From positions 26,851,001 to 26,915,000 of the forward strand of contig OX419758.1 in NCBI GenBank assembly GCA_948567375.1: a DNA stretch of 64,000 bases. Reading direction: 5' to 3'. How positions within the stretch are numbered: the stretch's first letter is position 1; every line of letters starts with the position of its first letter. Shown here piece after piece: positions 52,998 through 63,772 of this stretch. The stretch comes from Lunularia cruciata. Its lineage: Eukaryota; Streptophyta; Marchantiopsida; Lunulariales; Lunulariaceae. Both the position numbers and the translations under genes were made by a program. The notes below the pieces were generated by a model. That model was given only the letters and a program-made list of their open reading frames with translations, searched no databases and was not told the DNA's origin.

Positions 52998-53789
52998 TAA
53001 CAATTTTGAGATTTGAAGAGGCAGATATGAAGGGATGCATTTTCATTTTGGATCTATAGGTTAGAAAGGTTGTTGTAGAACGGTATAGTTGTTAGAACTG
53101 TCAATTGCCTCACTACTTAAGAGTGCTATTCGCAGAGAAATGTTGTTTAATGCTCATAATTTTTGAGAATAGATAAAGCGAAGTGCTCTGAAGTAGTGCT
53201 CGCCGCTTGAGCTTGATTCTGAGAATCAACTTTGTGATTGTGTTTGTGAGTGTGTGAAGAATTTCAAAGGGCAAGTCAGTGTGCTTGTTGGATGTTGGAT
53301 TCCACAGCCTTGATCTTCATTCTGTGTATTTGATCCTGAGTGAAGTGCAATCGGAGCAATGCCTTGATAGATCTGAGAGGAATTGTAGTGTTGGTAGTAT
53401 TCTGCATTTGTGAGTGCAGTGCGAAGTTGATGTGAAGCAATTTCAATTGAGGAAGTTGTGCCTTTAGTGGAGGGGTGGAACACAATTCTGAGGCAAAGTT
53501 ATTTTGCATTGAAGTGCCGTTTTTGGGAGAGCCTGAATCATCACAATCAAGAAAAGAATTGATGGAGTTGTGATTATGGAGTGTGAATTCGTGTAAAGCC
53601 TACAAATCAGTGCTTGTTACTCTCTTCTGGGTGTGGTTTCTACCTGAGAGACTAAAGAAGAACTCAAGAAGAACTGAAATTGTTACTTTGCTTTGTATTT
53701 GACCAATTCTGACTCATATCTTTGCGGGAACAAACTTTACTTACCCGATTACCGCAAAAGTGATATTTGCCGGGTTGTCACATGATTTT

Positions 53790-53807
53790 TTGTGCCGCTG
53801 CTAGGGA
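53790..53807 (+). other. Primer-binding-like site of C3
   Basis: Seven bases after the LTR end, TTGTGCCGCTGCTAGGGA; the first bases TGG of the C1 site are TTG here. Confidence 0.45.
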
Positions 53808-53859
53808 TACAAATCTTGGAAGTGGAAGAATACAAAGCCAAATTTGAAACTGGGTATCA

Positions 53860-55062
53860 ATGCAATATGAATGTGTGCATCGAGAGAGCAACGGGAAGAG
53901 AGAGCTCAAAGACAAGCACTGCAGCATGAAGAAGACAAACGTCTGAACGTCCCCATCCACTATTGACAAAACCAAACAAGAGGCATTGGACTTTCAACTC
54001 CTTCACGAAGTGCAAGAAGCACAACAAGAACGTGACCACAAGAAACACAAAGGCGGTTGGCACGGCTACTTTGCATCTCCTTCTTTGTCCGAGAAGAAGA
54101 AAGACTCGAGTGGCCAAACATATGCATTGCGGCCTAGTACACCAACTTCCCCTAGAGCTGTAAAGGAAGGCGTGTCCTTGAAGAACTTTGTTTGAGAAAA
54201 GACAACACAAACATTTATGGAAGAAGAGTGTCAGCATCTTCTACGAACGATTCCTCGGTTGTCCCAAAGGAATTGGGAAGAAAAAATCAAAGGTGTTGAT
54301 CCTAAATCTTCCACTCGGGTTGAAGTCGACACCCTCATAGCAGAAATTGTCAAAGAAGACCCTACCTTGAATTTGATGAATTGGAACCCCTGGGCTGACA
54401 ACACGGCATCAATACCATCCAATCCTTCAGTTCTATCAAGTTCAACACTACCTCAACCAATTCCAGTGCATCGAACAATGACTTCGTTGCCTGTCACCCG
54501 ACATGCCTATCAGAAGTACAAGGAGACAGAACAAGACAAAGGCCCTAATGAGTTCATTGAAGAATTCAAAGTCATCTCCTTTGCTAACAAGAAGCATGAC
54601 TCGGTGGTCGCCTGAGAATTTTCCAAAGTTTGCTCCAAAAGAAAGCTCAGAGTTGGTACACCCATGTGACCTAGAAAAGGTTCGTACCAGCGGACTAGGC
54701 AGGCTTGAGAAACAACTTCCTGGAACGATTCTAGGAGATTGATTACGACACCAGTGTCTTCATGGCACTAAATGATTTAGACCGAGGTAAGAAGGAGAAG
54801 TTGAGAGACTACTCTGAGCGGTTCATGGCAGTTTTGAACCGAGGTCCCAAGCAATTGGGAGTGGTGGGTTACTCTGATGCCCAAGCCATTACCTGGTTCC
54901 TTGGGGGACTTTCACCAGAGATACAAATCTTTGTAAGGGAGAGGAATGTAACTTCCCTTGACAAAGTACTCAAACATGTTGCTCGTTACGAGGCGGCCCA
55001 CTCTCACTCTGGCGGCAATTGAAGAAATTGGGAGAAGAAAGGCAAGAAGCCCAGAAAAAGAT
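53860..55062 (+). pseudogene. C3 gag, capsid part
   Basis: Open pieces 53,986-54,195 (FQLLHEVQEAQQERDHKKH), 54,217-54,615 (long piece with LMNWNPWADN and TRHAYQKYKETEQDKG), and 54,762-55,022 (LRDYSERFMAVLNRGPKQL, then ITWFLGGLSPEIQIFVRERN), which together form a retrotransposon gag domain. Frameshifts near 54,61x and 54,75x. It runs into the telomere-like insertion at 55,063. Confidence 0.82.
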
Positions 55063-55112
55063 TTTAGGGTTTAGGGTTTAGGGTTTAGGTTTAAACCCTA
55101 AACCCTAAACCC
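55063..55112. repeat. Inverted plant telomere repeat inside C3 gag
   Basis: Three TTTAGGG units and a partial one, a TTTAAA centre, then two CCCTAAA units and CCC: a near-perfect palindrome of 50 bp in head-to-head order. The corresponding place in C1 (about 42,755-42,807) has ordinary gag sequence. The gag flanks continue on both sides with about 15-20 bp replaced. Confidence 0.93.
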
Positions 55113-56264
55113 TTCCCATTCTTTGGAAGAGTCCTCCACGTCTTTGAGCTCTTCTTCGGAATCCAAAGAAGAATCAAAGCCAAGACGAGTAAGAAGACAT
55201 GGGGGTAAGAAACTAGTGACTCCTCCAGCAAAGAGTGTAAATAAAGTGGATACCAAGCTGGATGCCCTCATTCAAGGAGTTTTTGGATTTCAAGATCCAG
55301 ATGATTGGGGCCAAAGATAGAAGGAAGGCCCCAGCATTTGGGAGATTGAATGTATGGTGCACCGCCTGTGGCAAATCAGGCCATGCAAACACAGAATGCA
55401 ATACTCGTAATGCATTCCTGGTGTAGCAAATTGATTGGGTTCTGAGATGGAGCCAAGACGAGGACGAAGAGGTTGTGTACCAAACGCAAGAAGTACAGCC
55501 TCAAGCTAGCACATCATACCAAGGTCCAAGGTTTGGACCAAGGGAGTATAACCCCAATGCTCCCCCACAAAGACCACCAATAAGCAACCAGAATCTCCCT
55601 CAAAATGTTGCACCCGGAGCCTATAATAATTGTGGCCGATGGGACATTGGTCTCCAAACTATCCGGAGCCAAGAAGGCAAAGCGGGTATGTTCCCCTGTG
55701 TGGAAACTCTAAAGGATCGGAGCATACGAGCAACCAATGTCCTCACCCACTGAACCTGAAGCCGCCTGTAAAATATGTACAAACCCCTGTTGAGCGTGCA
55801 GCAATTCAGGCAAAGGGGGATACAAATGTGAATTGTATCACGCTTGAGGAGGAGAGACCTCAAGAAGGGAGTCCTGCCTCGGAAGGAGATTGGCCGGACC
55901 TTGAAATTCTGAAGGTGGAGACACGCTCCAGTAAGAAGAAGCATGATCCCGAAGAGCTGAGTACGACCTCATCGTCTTCCAAAAAGGCAAAGAGACTGCG
56001 CCCAAAGGCAATTCTTTTTGCCAAGGAGGAAAAGATCCTTGCAAAAGCCAAAGCTAAAGCCTTGCAGAAAGAACTAAAGATGACACTACTTAGGACTCGG
56101 GAACTGAGTTTGGAAGGGGAGACGAAGACAAAGTCTCCAGTTTTTCCAGCGGACATCCGATCCAAAGTAAAGGGTCTGATCCAAGCTGAGGTAGGCCAAC
56201 CCGAGGAACCTCGGGTTAAGGCCACTAGCAATCTTGTTACCATTTTGAAGCGTCCCGAAGTCTA
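55113..56264 (+). pseudogene. C3 gag, nucleocapsid part
   Basis: Ser-rich basic linker (55,123-55,320), first knuckle CTACGKSGHANTEC (intact C-x2-C-x4-H-x4-C, about 55,362), a TAG near 55,425, a Gln/Pro-rich stretch, a second knuckle that has lost residues (about 55,620), and a third Cys/His group (PLCGNSKGSEHTSNQC). Then a Lys/Glu-rich spacer, open 55,630-56,265. Functionally the RNA-packaging end of Gag. Confidence 0.82.
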
Positions 56265-56265
56265 A

Positions 56266-56830
56266 ATGGAATATGGAGAGACTTCAAACCCGGAGCCAAA
56301 AGCAAAGACGGTCAAATTGGGAGGAGTAACCCAATACAATATTGTAGCAGATCTGGCAGCCACAAATGCCAATGTTACATTCAAGCAATTGTGGGAAGAT
56401 AACAAGCTGTACAAGAAGCAGTTGAATTTGGCACTCAAGAAGGTGAGGTTGATGTCAAGAAGGACCTGCTTGCTATCTATCGTATTGAACAAGAAGATTT
56501 AGGATCTCCCAAGGTAGACGCGGAGATTGCAGGGTGCATGATCACATCAATACCCATTGATTTGGGATCCGGTGTGAATATCATGACCGAAGATACTGCA
56601 AATCAACTGGGGTATCACACGTTTGAGCCAACACCTTGAGTGTTGAAGTTTGCAGACCAAACTAGGAGACGGCCTTTGGGCATGCTATCAAATATAACTA
56701 CGATCATTGGAGGGGTTCCCTTCAAGTTGAATTACATTATGTTGCAACCAGTGACAAAGATTTGTTACCTTCTGTTGATCGGAAGACCCTGGTTGTACAG
56801 TGCCCAAGTTGTGGTGGATTGGCAATAGCA
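56266..56830 (+). pseudogene. C3 aspartic protease
   Basis: The active site near 56,557 reads IPIDLGSGVNIMTEDTA: D-L-G where C1 has D-S-G. A TGA at about 56,638 is followed by the flap and the motif YLLLIGRPWLY (56,640-56,828). The upstream 78-codon piece is the N-terminal spacer and is in another frame. Confidence 0.82.
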
Positions 56831-56904
56831 GAAGTTAAGATTCAAGGACATTTTGTCCAAAGATCATAAGTTGGTGACTGTGAGTTGGACAAAAGTTCCC
56901 CACC

Positions 56905-57264
56905 TTGAGAAAACAAGTTTGTCGGAAGAGGAGGATGAATCCAAAGACTCATCGTCTTTGTCCTAAGACAAATCCTCAGACGAAGTCCAAAGTTAACTAT
57001 TTGGAATGCTACGAGGTGGATGTCAAAGATGAGGATCCATATGACCTTGCCTCGGGTGAACCTGACTTGGAGGAAGGGGGTTTGATGGCAGCTCACCTTG
57101 GGTTAAGCCGAGTTAGCCACGTTGAGGGTGTCATCAATCCCGATGACTATCAAGATGTTTTATTAACAGAAGGAAAATTTTTGAAAATTTTGAAGACAAT
57201 CACTTCAGAGGAGTTGGCAGGATACACTACCCTGTTCATAGAATTCCAAGATGTATTTGCCTAG
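56905..57264 (+). pseudogene. C3 protease-RT spacer
   Basis: A 119-codon frame with the acidic segment VDVKDEDPYDLASGEPDLEE and the RT N-terminal extension ending in FIEFQDVFA before a TAG. Same layout as C1 40,388-41,032. Confidence 0.72.
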
Positions 57265-57960
57265 TCTATTGATCAAATGTTGGGTATTCCACAAGAATTT
57301 AGAGAACACCAGATTGATTTGGTTGAATGTGCAGTTCCGGTTTGGCAGCAACAATACCGCCTGAACCGAAAGTACTTGCTTTTGGTGAAAGATGAAATTG
57401 ACAAGTACTTAGGGGCCGGAATCATCTTCCTTGTCTTAAGCAGTGAATGGGTTTCCCCCATTGTCATTGTCCCAAAGAAGAAAATAGGGAAGATCCGAGT
57501 GTGCCAAGACTTTTGGAAGTTGAACGCAATTACAAGGAAAGATCATCATCCCTTGCCTTTTACCGATACAATTTTAGATCAGGTAGCGGGTCATCCTTGT
57601 TATAGCTTTCTCAATGGATTTTCAGGGTACAATCAAGTATTTATTTGAGAAGAAGACAAGGATAAAACCACCTTCATGACCGATTGGGGCACCTTTGCTT
57701 ACAATCAAATGCCCTTTTGGTTGGGTAATGCTCTCGCTACTTTCCAGCGGATGATGAATTCAATCTTCAAAGATTTTGTGCGCAAATTTGTGGAAGTTTT
57801 CATTGATGATTTTTGTGTGTTCGGGCGAAGAGATGTACATTTAGATTACCTTCGCCAAACTTTTGAAAGGTGTCGTTTTGCCGGCTTGTCATTACACTCG
57901 GAGAAATGCTTCTTAACAATGAAGGAAGGAATTCTTTTGGGGCATTGGGTGTCAAGTTGA
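57265..57960 (+). pseudogene. C3 reverse transcriptase
   Basis: Pieces 57,277-57,648 (SEWVSPIVIVPKKKIGKIRVC, FLNGFSGYNQV; the first catalytic Asp of the FLDGFSG motif is Asn here) and 57,676-57,960 (MPFWLGNALATFQ, FIDDFCVFG with both aspartates, GILLGHWVSS). One TGA lies between at 57,646-57,648 and one follows at 57,958-57,960. Confidence 0.88.
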
Positions 57961-58664
57961 GGTATTGAAGTCGACATCAAGAAGGTTAAGATAATCGCAG
58001 CTTTGGAATCCCTGAAAAACATCCGGGAGTTGAGAGCCTTCTTGGGACATGTCGGATACTACAGACACTTTGTGTCAAATTATGCGGTGCTTGCTGCACC
58101 ACTTACAAAGCTTCTGAAGAAATCCAAGGACTATCTGTGGGAAGCAAATCAAGAAGAAGCTTTCCAAGTGTTGAAGAAGAAGCTGGTTGAAGCACCAATT
58201 ATGAGGGCCCCGAATTGGGACGTCCCTTTTCATGTATATGTGGACATTCGTCCATGGCCATCGGAGTTGTCTTAAGTCAGAAGGACAAAAAGAAGAAGGA
58301 CTACCCGGTGTATTATGCCAATCGCCAACTTTCAGTTTCTGAAAAGAACTATTTGACGACTAAAAGAGAAGCACTCCAAATGGTGTATGCCTGCAAGAAG
58401 TTTTGCCACTATCTGTTGGGATACGAGTTTGTCTTCTATGTTGACCATTACGCATTACAACATTTGGTCAAGAAGGCAGATTTATCCAAGAAAATTGCAA
58501 GATGGATCTTGTTGTTACAAGAATTCACATATATTGTACAAGTAAGGAAGGGAGCTTTGCATTTGAATGCGGACTTCCTGTCTAGGTTAGAAACTCAAGA
58601 CCAAGAGTGGGAAATTGATGATTGGTTCCCTGATGAAGTGTTGTATCAATTATCAGCAATGTGA
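57961..58664 (+). pseudogene. C3 RT connection and RNase H
   Basis: 58,003-58,275 carries the connection (LGHVGYYRHF) and the start of RNase H (VPFHVYVDIRPW). After a one-base shift, 58,215-58,664 gives YYANRQLSVSEKNY, TTKREAL, FYVDHYAL and the tail LHLNADFLSRLETQ. Most catalytic positions survive. Confidence 0.87.
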
Positions 58665-58667
58665 AGT

Positions 58668-59855
58668 ATGAGGTATGCAGCTGAATATCACTATTTGCAT
58701 ATTCTCCATTGTCCTAAAGGGATGGACCCGGAGCAGAGGGCAGTCTTTCTCAAGAAAATGGGGCCATACCAGCTTAAACACAGCATTTTATTTAAAATGG
58801 GTGAAGACAAAGTACTTCGGCGATGCTTGGAGTCATACAAAGTAGGAAGAGTGATTGAATCTTTACACTCCAAAGCATCAAGAGGACACTATGCTCTAAA
58901 GAATATTGTAAAGAAAATTCTTTTGGCAGGGTATTGGTGGCCTATAATGTACAAGGACGTCCATGCTCATATTTGAAGTTGTGATGTTTGTCAGAGAACG
59001 GGGAAGCCGACGGCTACTTCTCAATGGCCTTTGAGACCAATTTTTCCTTTGGCCCCATTTGAGAAATGGGGGATTGATTCTGTGGGTCCCATTCAACCAG
59101 TGACCCTAGTCACAAGAAAGCAATACATTTTGGTTTGCACTGACTACGCTACCAAGATGGTCGAAGCTGAAGCAACTCGCAGAGATGATGCTGAAACTAT
59201 GGCGGAATTTTTCTTTTGAAACATCATCTCCCGATATGGGTGTCCTCTGGAATTGGTCAGTGACCAAGGAACACATTTTTTGAACTCTATAATGGAGGCG
59301 TTAACCAAGTACTTTCAGATTAAACATTGGAAGACAATTCCTTATAACCCAAAAGCAAATGGCTTAACAGAAAAAGCAAATGGGTTACTTTGCAAAATTT
59401 TGAATAAGGTGACTATCAATTATGCTTATGATTGGGACATGAAATTACCAACCGTGTTGTGGGCATATCAAACGACAAAAAAGATTACAACCAAACAAAC
59501 TCCATACCTCTTGACATATGGCTTGCATCCCATACTGCCAGTTGAATTTGAAGTACCGACATATCGGATTCTTTGCGAAGAACGATTGTCGGAGGAAGAA
59601 AGTCAGGATCTTCGGATTCATCAACTGATGTGGTTAGAAGAGAAAAGAGAGGATGCAATGCAAACCACAAAAGAAGTGCAAGCACAGAGGAAAGTCAGGC
59701 ACAATCAGCGAATCAAGCCTATGGTTGTATGTGAAGGAGATTTGGTTTTGTTATATGACAATCGGCAAATATTTTTTCCATGCAAGTTGCATTTGAGATG
59801 GATGGGTCCCTATCGAGTTCTTCATCTTTATGAAATGGGTCCATGCAGCTTGTAG
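58668..59855 (+). pseudogene. C3 integrase
   Basis: 58,668-58,976 holds the finger (SRGHYALKN, then HI-stop-SCDVCQR). 59,031-59,219 and 59,253-59,855 hold the core with GIDSVGPI (first Asp), SDQGTHF (second Asp) and GLTEKANG (Glu), and the C-terminal part with YGLHPILPVEFEVP and a basic helical region. Only two TGA codons (58,974-58,976 and 59,217-59,219) break a frame of about 390 codons, so this is the best integrase of family C. No chromodomain or PHD finger follows. Confidence 0.9.
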
Positions 59856-59973
59856 ACTTGGAAGGTAACCCTTTTGCCACTTGAGTAAACGGGTAGAGAG
59901 TTTGGAGATATTGGACCATAGACTCGGAAGTCTCTAAGCCACCCGAGGTCTATGTTTGCGGGGACGCTCACAT

Positions 59974-59988
59974 TTGAGGGAGGGGGTA
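59974..59988 (+). other. Polypurine tract of C3
   Basis: TTGAGGGAGGGGGTA directly before the LTR start TGTGGTG at 59,989. Confidence 0.78.
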
Positions 59989-60374
59989 TGTGGTGCCCAC
60001 ATTTTTTGTTTTGTTCAAAATAGAGAAGAAGAAGTGTATAGAGAAGTTGGATTGCGCCTGTTTGGCCAAAGAAGGCAAAGAAAAGCGTCTTTGGGATGAA
60101 ACCCAAAGTAAAGTGGCTTTGGGTCATAAGGCAAAGTACTCAGAAATGCCTTGTCAGCATACAATCCAAAGTAAGGAGTCTTTGTGTCAGGGGGAGCTCA
60201 ACCCGAGGCAAAGTCTGTCTAACAACCTTTTGTTGGGGCAAGAAATTCAAGAAGGGACCGTTCAAAATTGGCGGCCCATACGCGCAAAGTACGATTGACA
60301 ATGACTTGTGCATTCAGGAGGTGTGATTTCTTGTTAGAAACTCAAATTGAAGAAAGACAAAGAAAGTGCAACTC

Positions 60375-60383
60375 TATAAAAAT
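60375..60383 (+). promoter_or_regulatory. TATA box of C3 3' LTR
   Basis: TATAAAAAT, 27 bp before the ATG at 60,402. Confidence 0.6.
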
Positions 60384-60401
60384 CAAGCTCATGATGAAGC
60401 A

Positions 60402-62979
60402 ATGTCGAGCAATTTTCCTTTGCCGTTGAGAAGTCATCCTATAGGTGATCGTGGGAAGGGAAATAGAGTAGAAGACGCGCTAGTATGTAAGGGAAACGTC
60501 GCAAGAGTGAAACCGAGAGATAGTGAGAAAGCAGGAGAGATGGGAGGAGGAAAGAAGAACTCCGAATTTGCCATGAGGAATCATGCGATTCGGAGGTTGG
60601 ATGTAATTGCAAGAATCAAAATCTTGAGCTGACTTTGGATTACATTCTTGCCATGGAACTGGAATGTTAGTTTTCCAGGTTTCATGACTGAGATCATCAA
60701 GAGCAAGTGCCTTGATGGACCCAAAGAAGAAGGGAAGAGGGGAAATCCGGCTTGCTGGACAGAGTCGGATTGGAAATTAGTACTGGGGAAGGAAGAAGGC
60801 ACGGAGCAGGGTGCAATGTTCTTGGGGAAGGGAGAGATTGCCGAAGAAACCCAAGAAGTGAGAGATGCATTCTTGTCAAAGCGGACAAAGAATAGGTACA
60901 AAGTCAAGAGCTATAAAGATCCTATCAAGAGGGGAATTGTGAGTGCTCTGATGGCAATCCTGAAGCCGGACAGAACAACCTATGTGATGAAACACCAAGC
61001 GGTGTTCTTTCACAAAATGTTTGCTGGACAACCAATCAATTGGGCGAGGTGTTTCCATGGGAGAACGCAACAAATGGTGTGGAATCTACGAGATAAATCA
61101 CCTCCACATTACATCGTGCCGTTTGCAGCCCATTTCTACTTTGGGTTGAATTTGCTGAACTCGGCGGAGCAAACTTGGACGGTGTTGCATTTCCATCTTG
61201 ATTTAAGAAGGGAGGTCGATGTAGAGGAGCAGCAATACATATTACAAATCAGAAGCACCGATGAGTACTACAAGAAGACAGGGAAGAATGTGGAGATCAA
61301 AGTGAGTACTCTAAAATCAAAGAAGAGATGTCGGCAGGGTGAAGCCAAAGACAAGACAAAACCTCGGAAGACAAGAAGAGGAAACCCGAGGCAAGGCATG
61401 GTGGTGATTAAGTCAGAAGATGAAGACTCGGAAGGTGAAGCCGAGTGCAAGTCCAAAGACTTGGAACGCGAGGAGGAGCCCGAGCTAATGCTACAGAGTG
61501 GAGATATGAGTAGCGATAGCAATGAAGGAGGAGAAATGACGTCGGTGCCAGTTGCTACCGAGGTGGAAGAAGAAGTGCAGGCGGAGACCAAGGCCAAGGA
61601 CAACACAAAGTTGGAGGATGAGATACCCAAGGCCAAAGAGAAGATGATTGCAGTTCAGAGGGGAGTTCGCTCAAGACGCAAGGTGAAATGTGATGCAGGT
61701 CCGAGTAAAGTAAACAAAGAAATGAACGAAAGCTTGAGAAGCAAGGCATTTATTCTGATACGAAGACTACAAAGAAGAAGGTGAGTATTGGATGAACACG
61801 AAGTGCAAAGGGAAGTTGCTATGCAAGAGGAGGTAGTAGCGAGTGATGGAGTAGAGTACCTTCGGGAGGTTGTGTGTCCTCTGTTGGTGAAGTTAGAACA
61901 CAAGAAGAAGGAGATGCAATCAAAGTCTCCGGAGGTGAAGATTGTTGTTGAAGGTCTTAGCGCGATTAGAAGAAGAGAACTTGGAGTTGAAGAAAATCAT
62001 AACCCGAGGTGAGGAGGAAAGTGAAGTACTGCAAGCAAAGGCAGTAGTGAAGACTCAAGTAATTGAAGACCTGAAGAGAGAAGTGAGATATCGAGAAGAG
62101 CTCGTGAAGAAGAGTGACATAGCAAGGGAAAGGCAAGTAGCAGAATATGAGATCTTGAAGCAGCAGTTTGCTGATTCAAGAGTAGAACTTATCCATGCTA
62201 TGGCGAGAGTAGCAGCAAAGGATCAGGAGCTCGATAAGGTGATGGAGAGTGTAGAAGAAAAGAAGTAGCTCTAGCAAAGGGAGTTAGCAGCACGATATAG
62301 GGAAGAATAAAGATTACGAGAGTTACTTTGTAATCAAGAGGAGAAGATTGTATAGAAGAAGAAGGAGAAGGAAACAGTGAAAGCCGAGTTCCTAACAAAG
62401 TTGGCAATGTACAAGGAGGATTGGCTTGCAGATCAAGAGCGAGAAAGGAAAATGCGATTGGAGCCATTGAAGGAGATTGTCCTCAAGATGAACGCAATGT
62501 TGAGTACAAAGGCCAATGTTCAAATTGAAGAGATAAGGCTACACAAGTTGAAATTGTTGGTGCAGGAGACGAGGCAAAGACAGGCAAAAGATACGGATTT
62601 GAATGCGCTGCTGACAAGTCTCAGGACTCGTGTAGATAGGAAGATCTTAGAGGTAGAAGATAACATTGCAATTAGATTAGACTTAGTAAAGTTGGAGATA
62701 GAAAAACTTTGGAAGGATGTTAGAGCCAAACCTAAAGTAGATAACATAGGAGTACAGATGTCTTTGGAGTAACCATCGGAGACATTAGAGAAGAGTGGGT
62801 CGAGAGATGACGGTTTAGAAGGGTTACCCACTAGTGGAATTTCAGATCATGAAAGAGAATTGTTGGATCTGGTAGAAGAAGTAGAAGATATGAAACCCGA
62901 GGATAGAGTAGTAAGAAGTAAAATTACTTCAGGTTTGGGTTTGAAAGCCGAAGAAGAAGTAGACATCGGATCGGATTAG
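60402..62979 (+). pseudogene. LTR-encoded protein (family C), C3 3' LTR copy
   Basis: The main open piece, 60,648-61,784, is 378 codons long and is the best copy of the N-terminal half: it starts in FPGFMTEIIKSKCLDGP, passes VMKHQAVFFHKMFAGQPINW and HYIVPFAAHFYFGLNLL, then a basic stretch (KSKKRCRQ) and an acidic region (EREEEPELM). The coiled-coil half follows as 61,942-62,268 and 62,377-62,772. Breaks: TGA near 60,630, TGA at 61,782, a frameshift near 61,95x, several TAG/TAA codons at 62,266-62,355, TAA at 62,770. No signal peptide, transmembrane segment or known enzyme motif is seen. Confidence 0.78.
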
Positions 62980-63772
62980 TAACAGTTTTGAGATTTGAAG
63001 AGGCAGATATGAAGAGGTGCATTGTCATTTCAGATCTGCAGGTTAGAAAAGTTGTTGTAGAACAATATGGTTGTTAGAACTGTCGATTGCCTCACTACTT
63101 AAGAGTGTCATTCGCAGAGAAATGTTGTTTGGTGCTCATAATTTCTAAGAATAGATAAAGCAAAGTGCTATGAAGCAGTGATCGTCGCTTGAGCTTGTTT
63201 CCAAGTATCAACTTTGTGATTGTGTTTGTGAGTGTGTGAAGAATTTTGAAGTGCAAGTCAATGTGCTTGTTGGATGTTGGATTCCACAGCCTTGATCTTC
63301 ATTCTGTGTGTTTGATCCTAAGTGAAGTGCAATTGGAGCAATGCCTTGACAGATCTGAGAGGAATTGTAGTGTTGGTAGTATTTTGCATTTGTGAGTGCA
63401 GTGCGAAGTTGATGTGAAGCAATTTTGATCAAGGAACTTGTGCCTTCAGTGGATGAGTGGAACACAATTCTAAGGCAAAGTCGTTTTGCAATGAAGTGTC
63501 ATTTTTAAAAGAGCCTAACTCATCACAATCAAGATTGTTTGGAAAGAATTGATGGAGTTGTGATTATGGAGTGTGAATTTGTGACAAGACTGCAAATCAG
63601 TGCTTGTTACTCTCTTCTGGGTGTGGTTTCTACCTGAGAGACTAAAGAAGAACTCAAGAAGAACTGAAACTGTTACTTTGCTTTGTATTTGACCAATTCT
63701 GACTTGTATCTTTGTAGGAACAAACTTTACTTACCCGATTAGTGCAAAAGTGATATTTGCCAAGTTGTCACA

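Larger units (their letters stand above)
50007..53782 (+). repeat. C3 5' LTR (3,776 bp)
   Basis: Starts TGTGGTGCCCACG, ends CCGGGTTGTCACA. Holds about 385 bp before the TATA box, the protein frame (50,420-52,997), and about 785 bp of non-coding sequence. Homologous along its whole length to 59,989-63,772 and 28,811-32,572. Confidence 0.92.
50007..63772 (+). mobile_element. Gypsy element C3 (family C), full length, about 13.8 kb
   Basis: 5' LTR 50,007-53,782 (3,776 bp), primer-like site, gag with zinc knuckles, protease, RT, RNase H, integrase, polypurine tract, 3' LTR 59,989-63,772 (3,784 bp). No target duplication is visible: the left neighbour is an LTR fragment and the right neighbour is an inverted LTR of another subfamily. 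The two LTRs differ visibly, so either the insertion is old or the ends come from different elements. Several stops and frameshifts. Confidence 0.9.
59989..63772 (+). repeat. C3 3' LTR (3,784 bp)
   Basis: Starts TGTGGTGCCCACATTTTTTG and ends CAAGTTGTCACA. Contains a TATA box at 60,375-60,383 and the protein frame. Right of it, at 63,773, begins an inverted LTR of the second subfamily. Confidence 0.92.
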
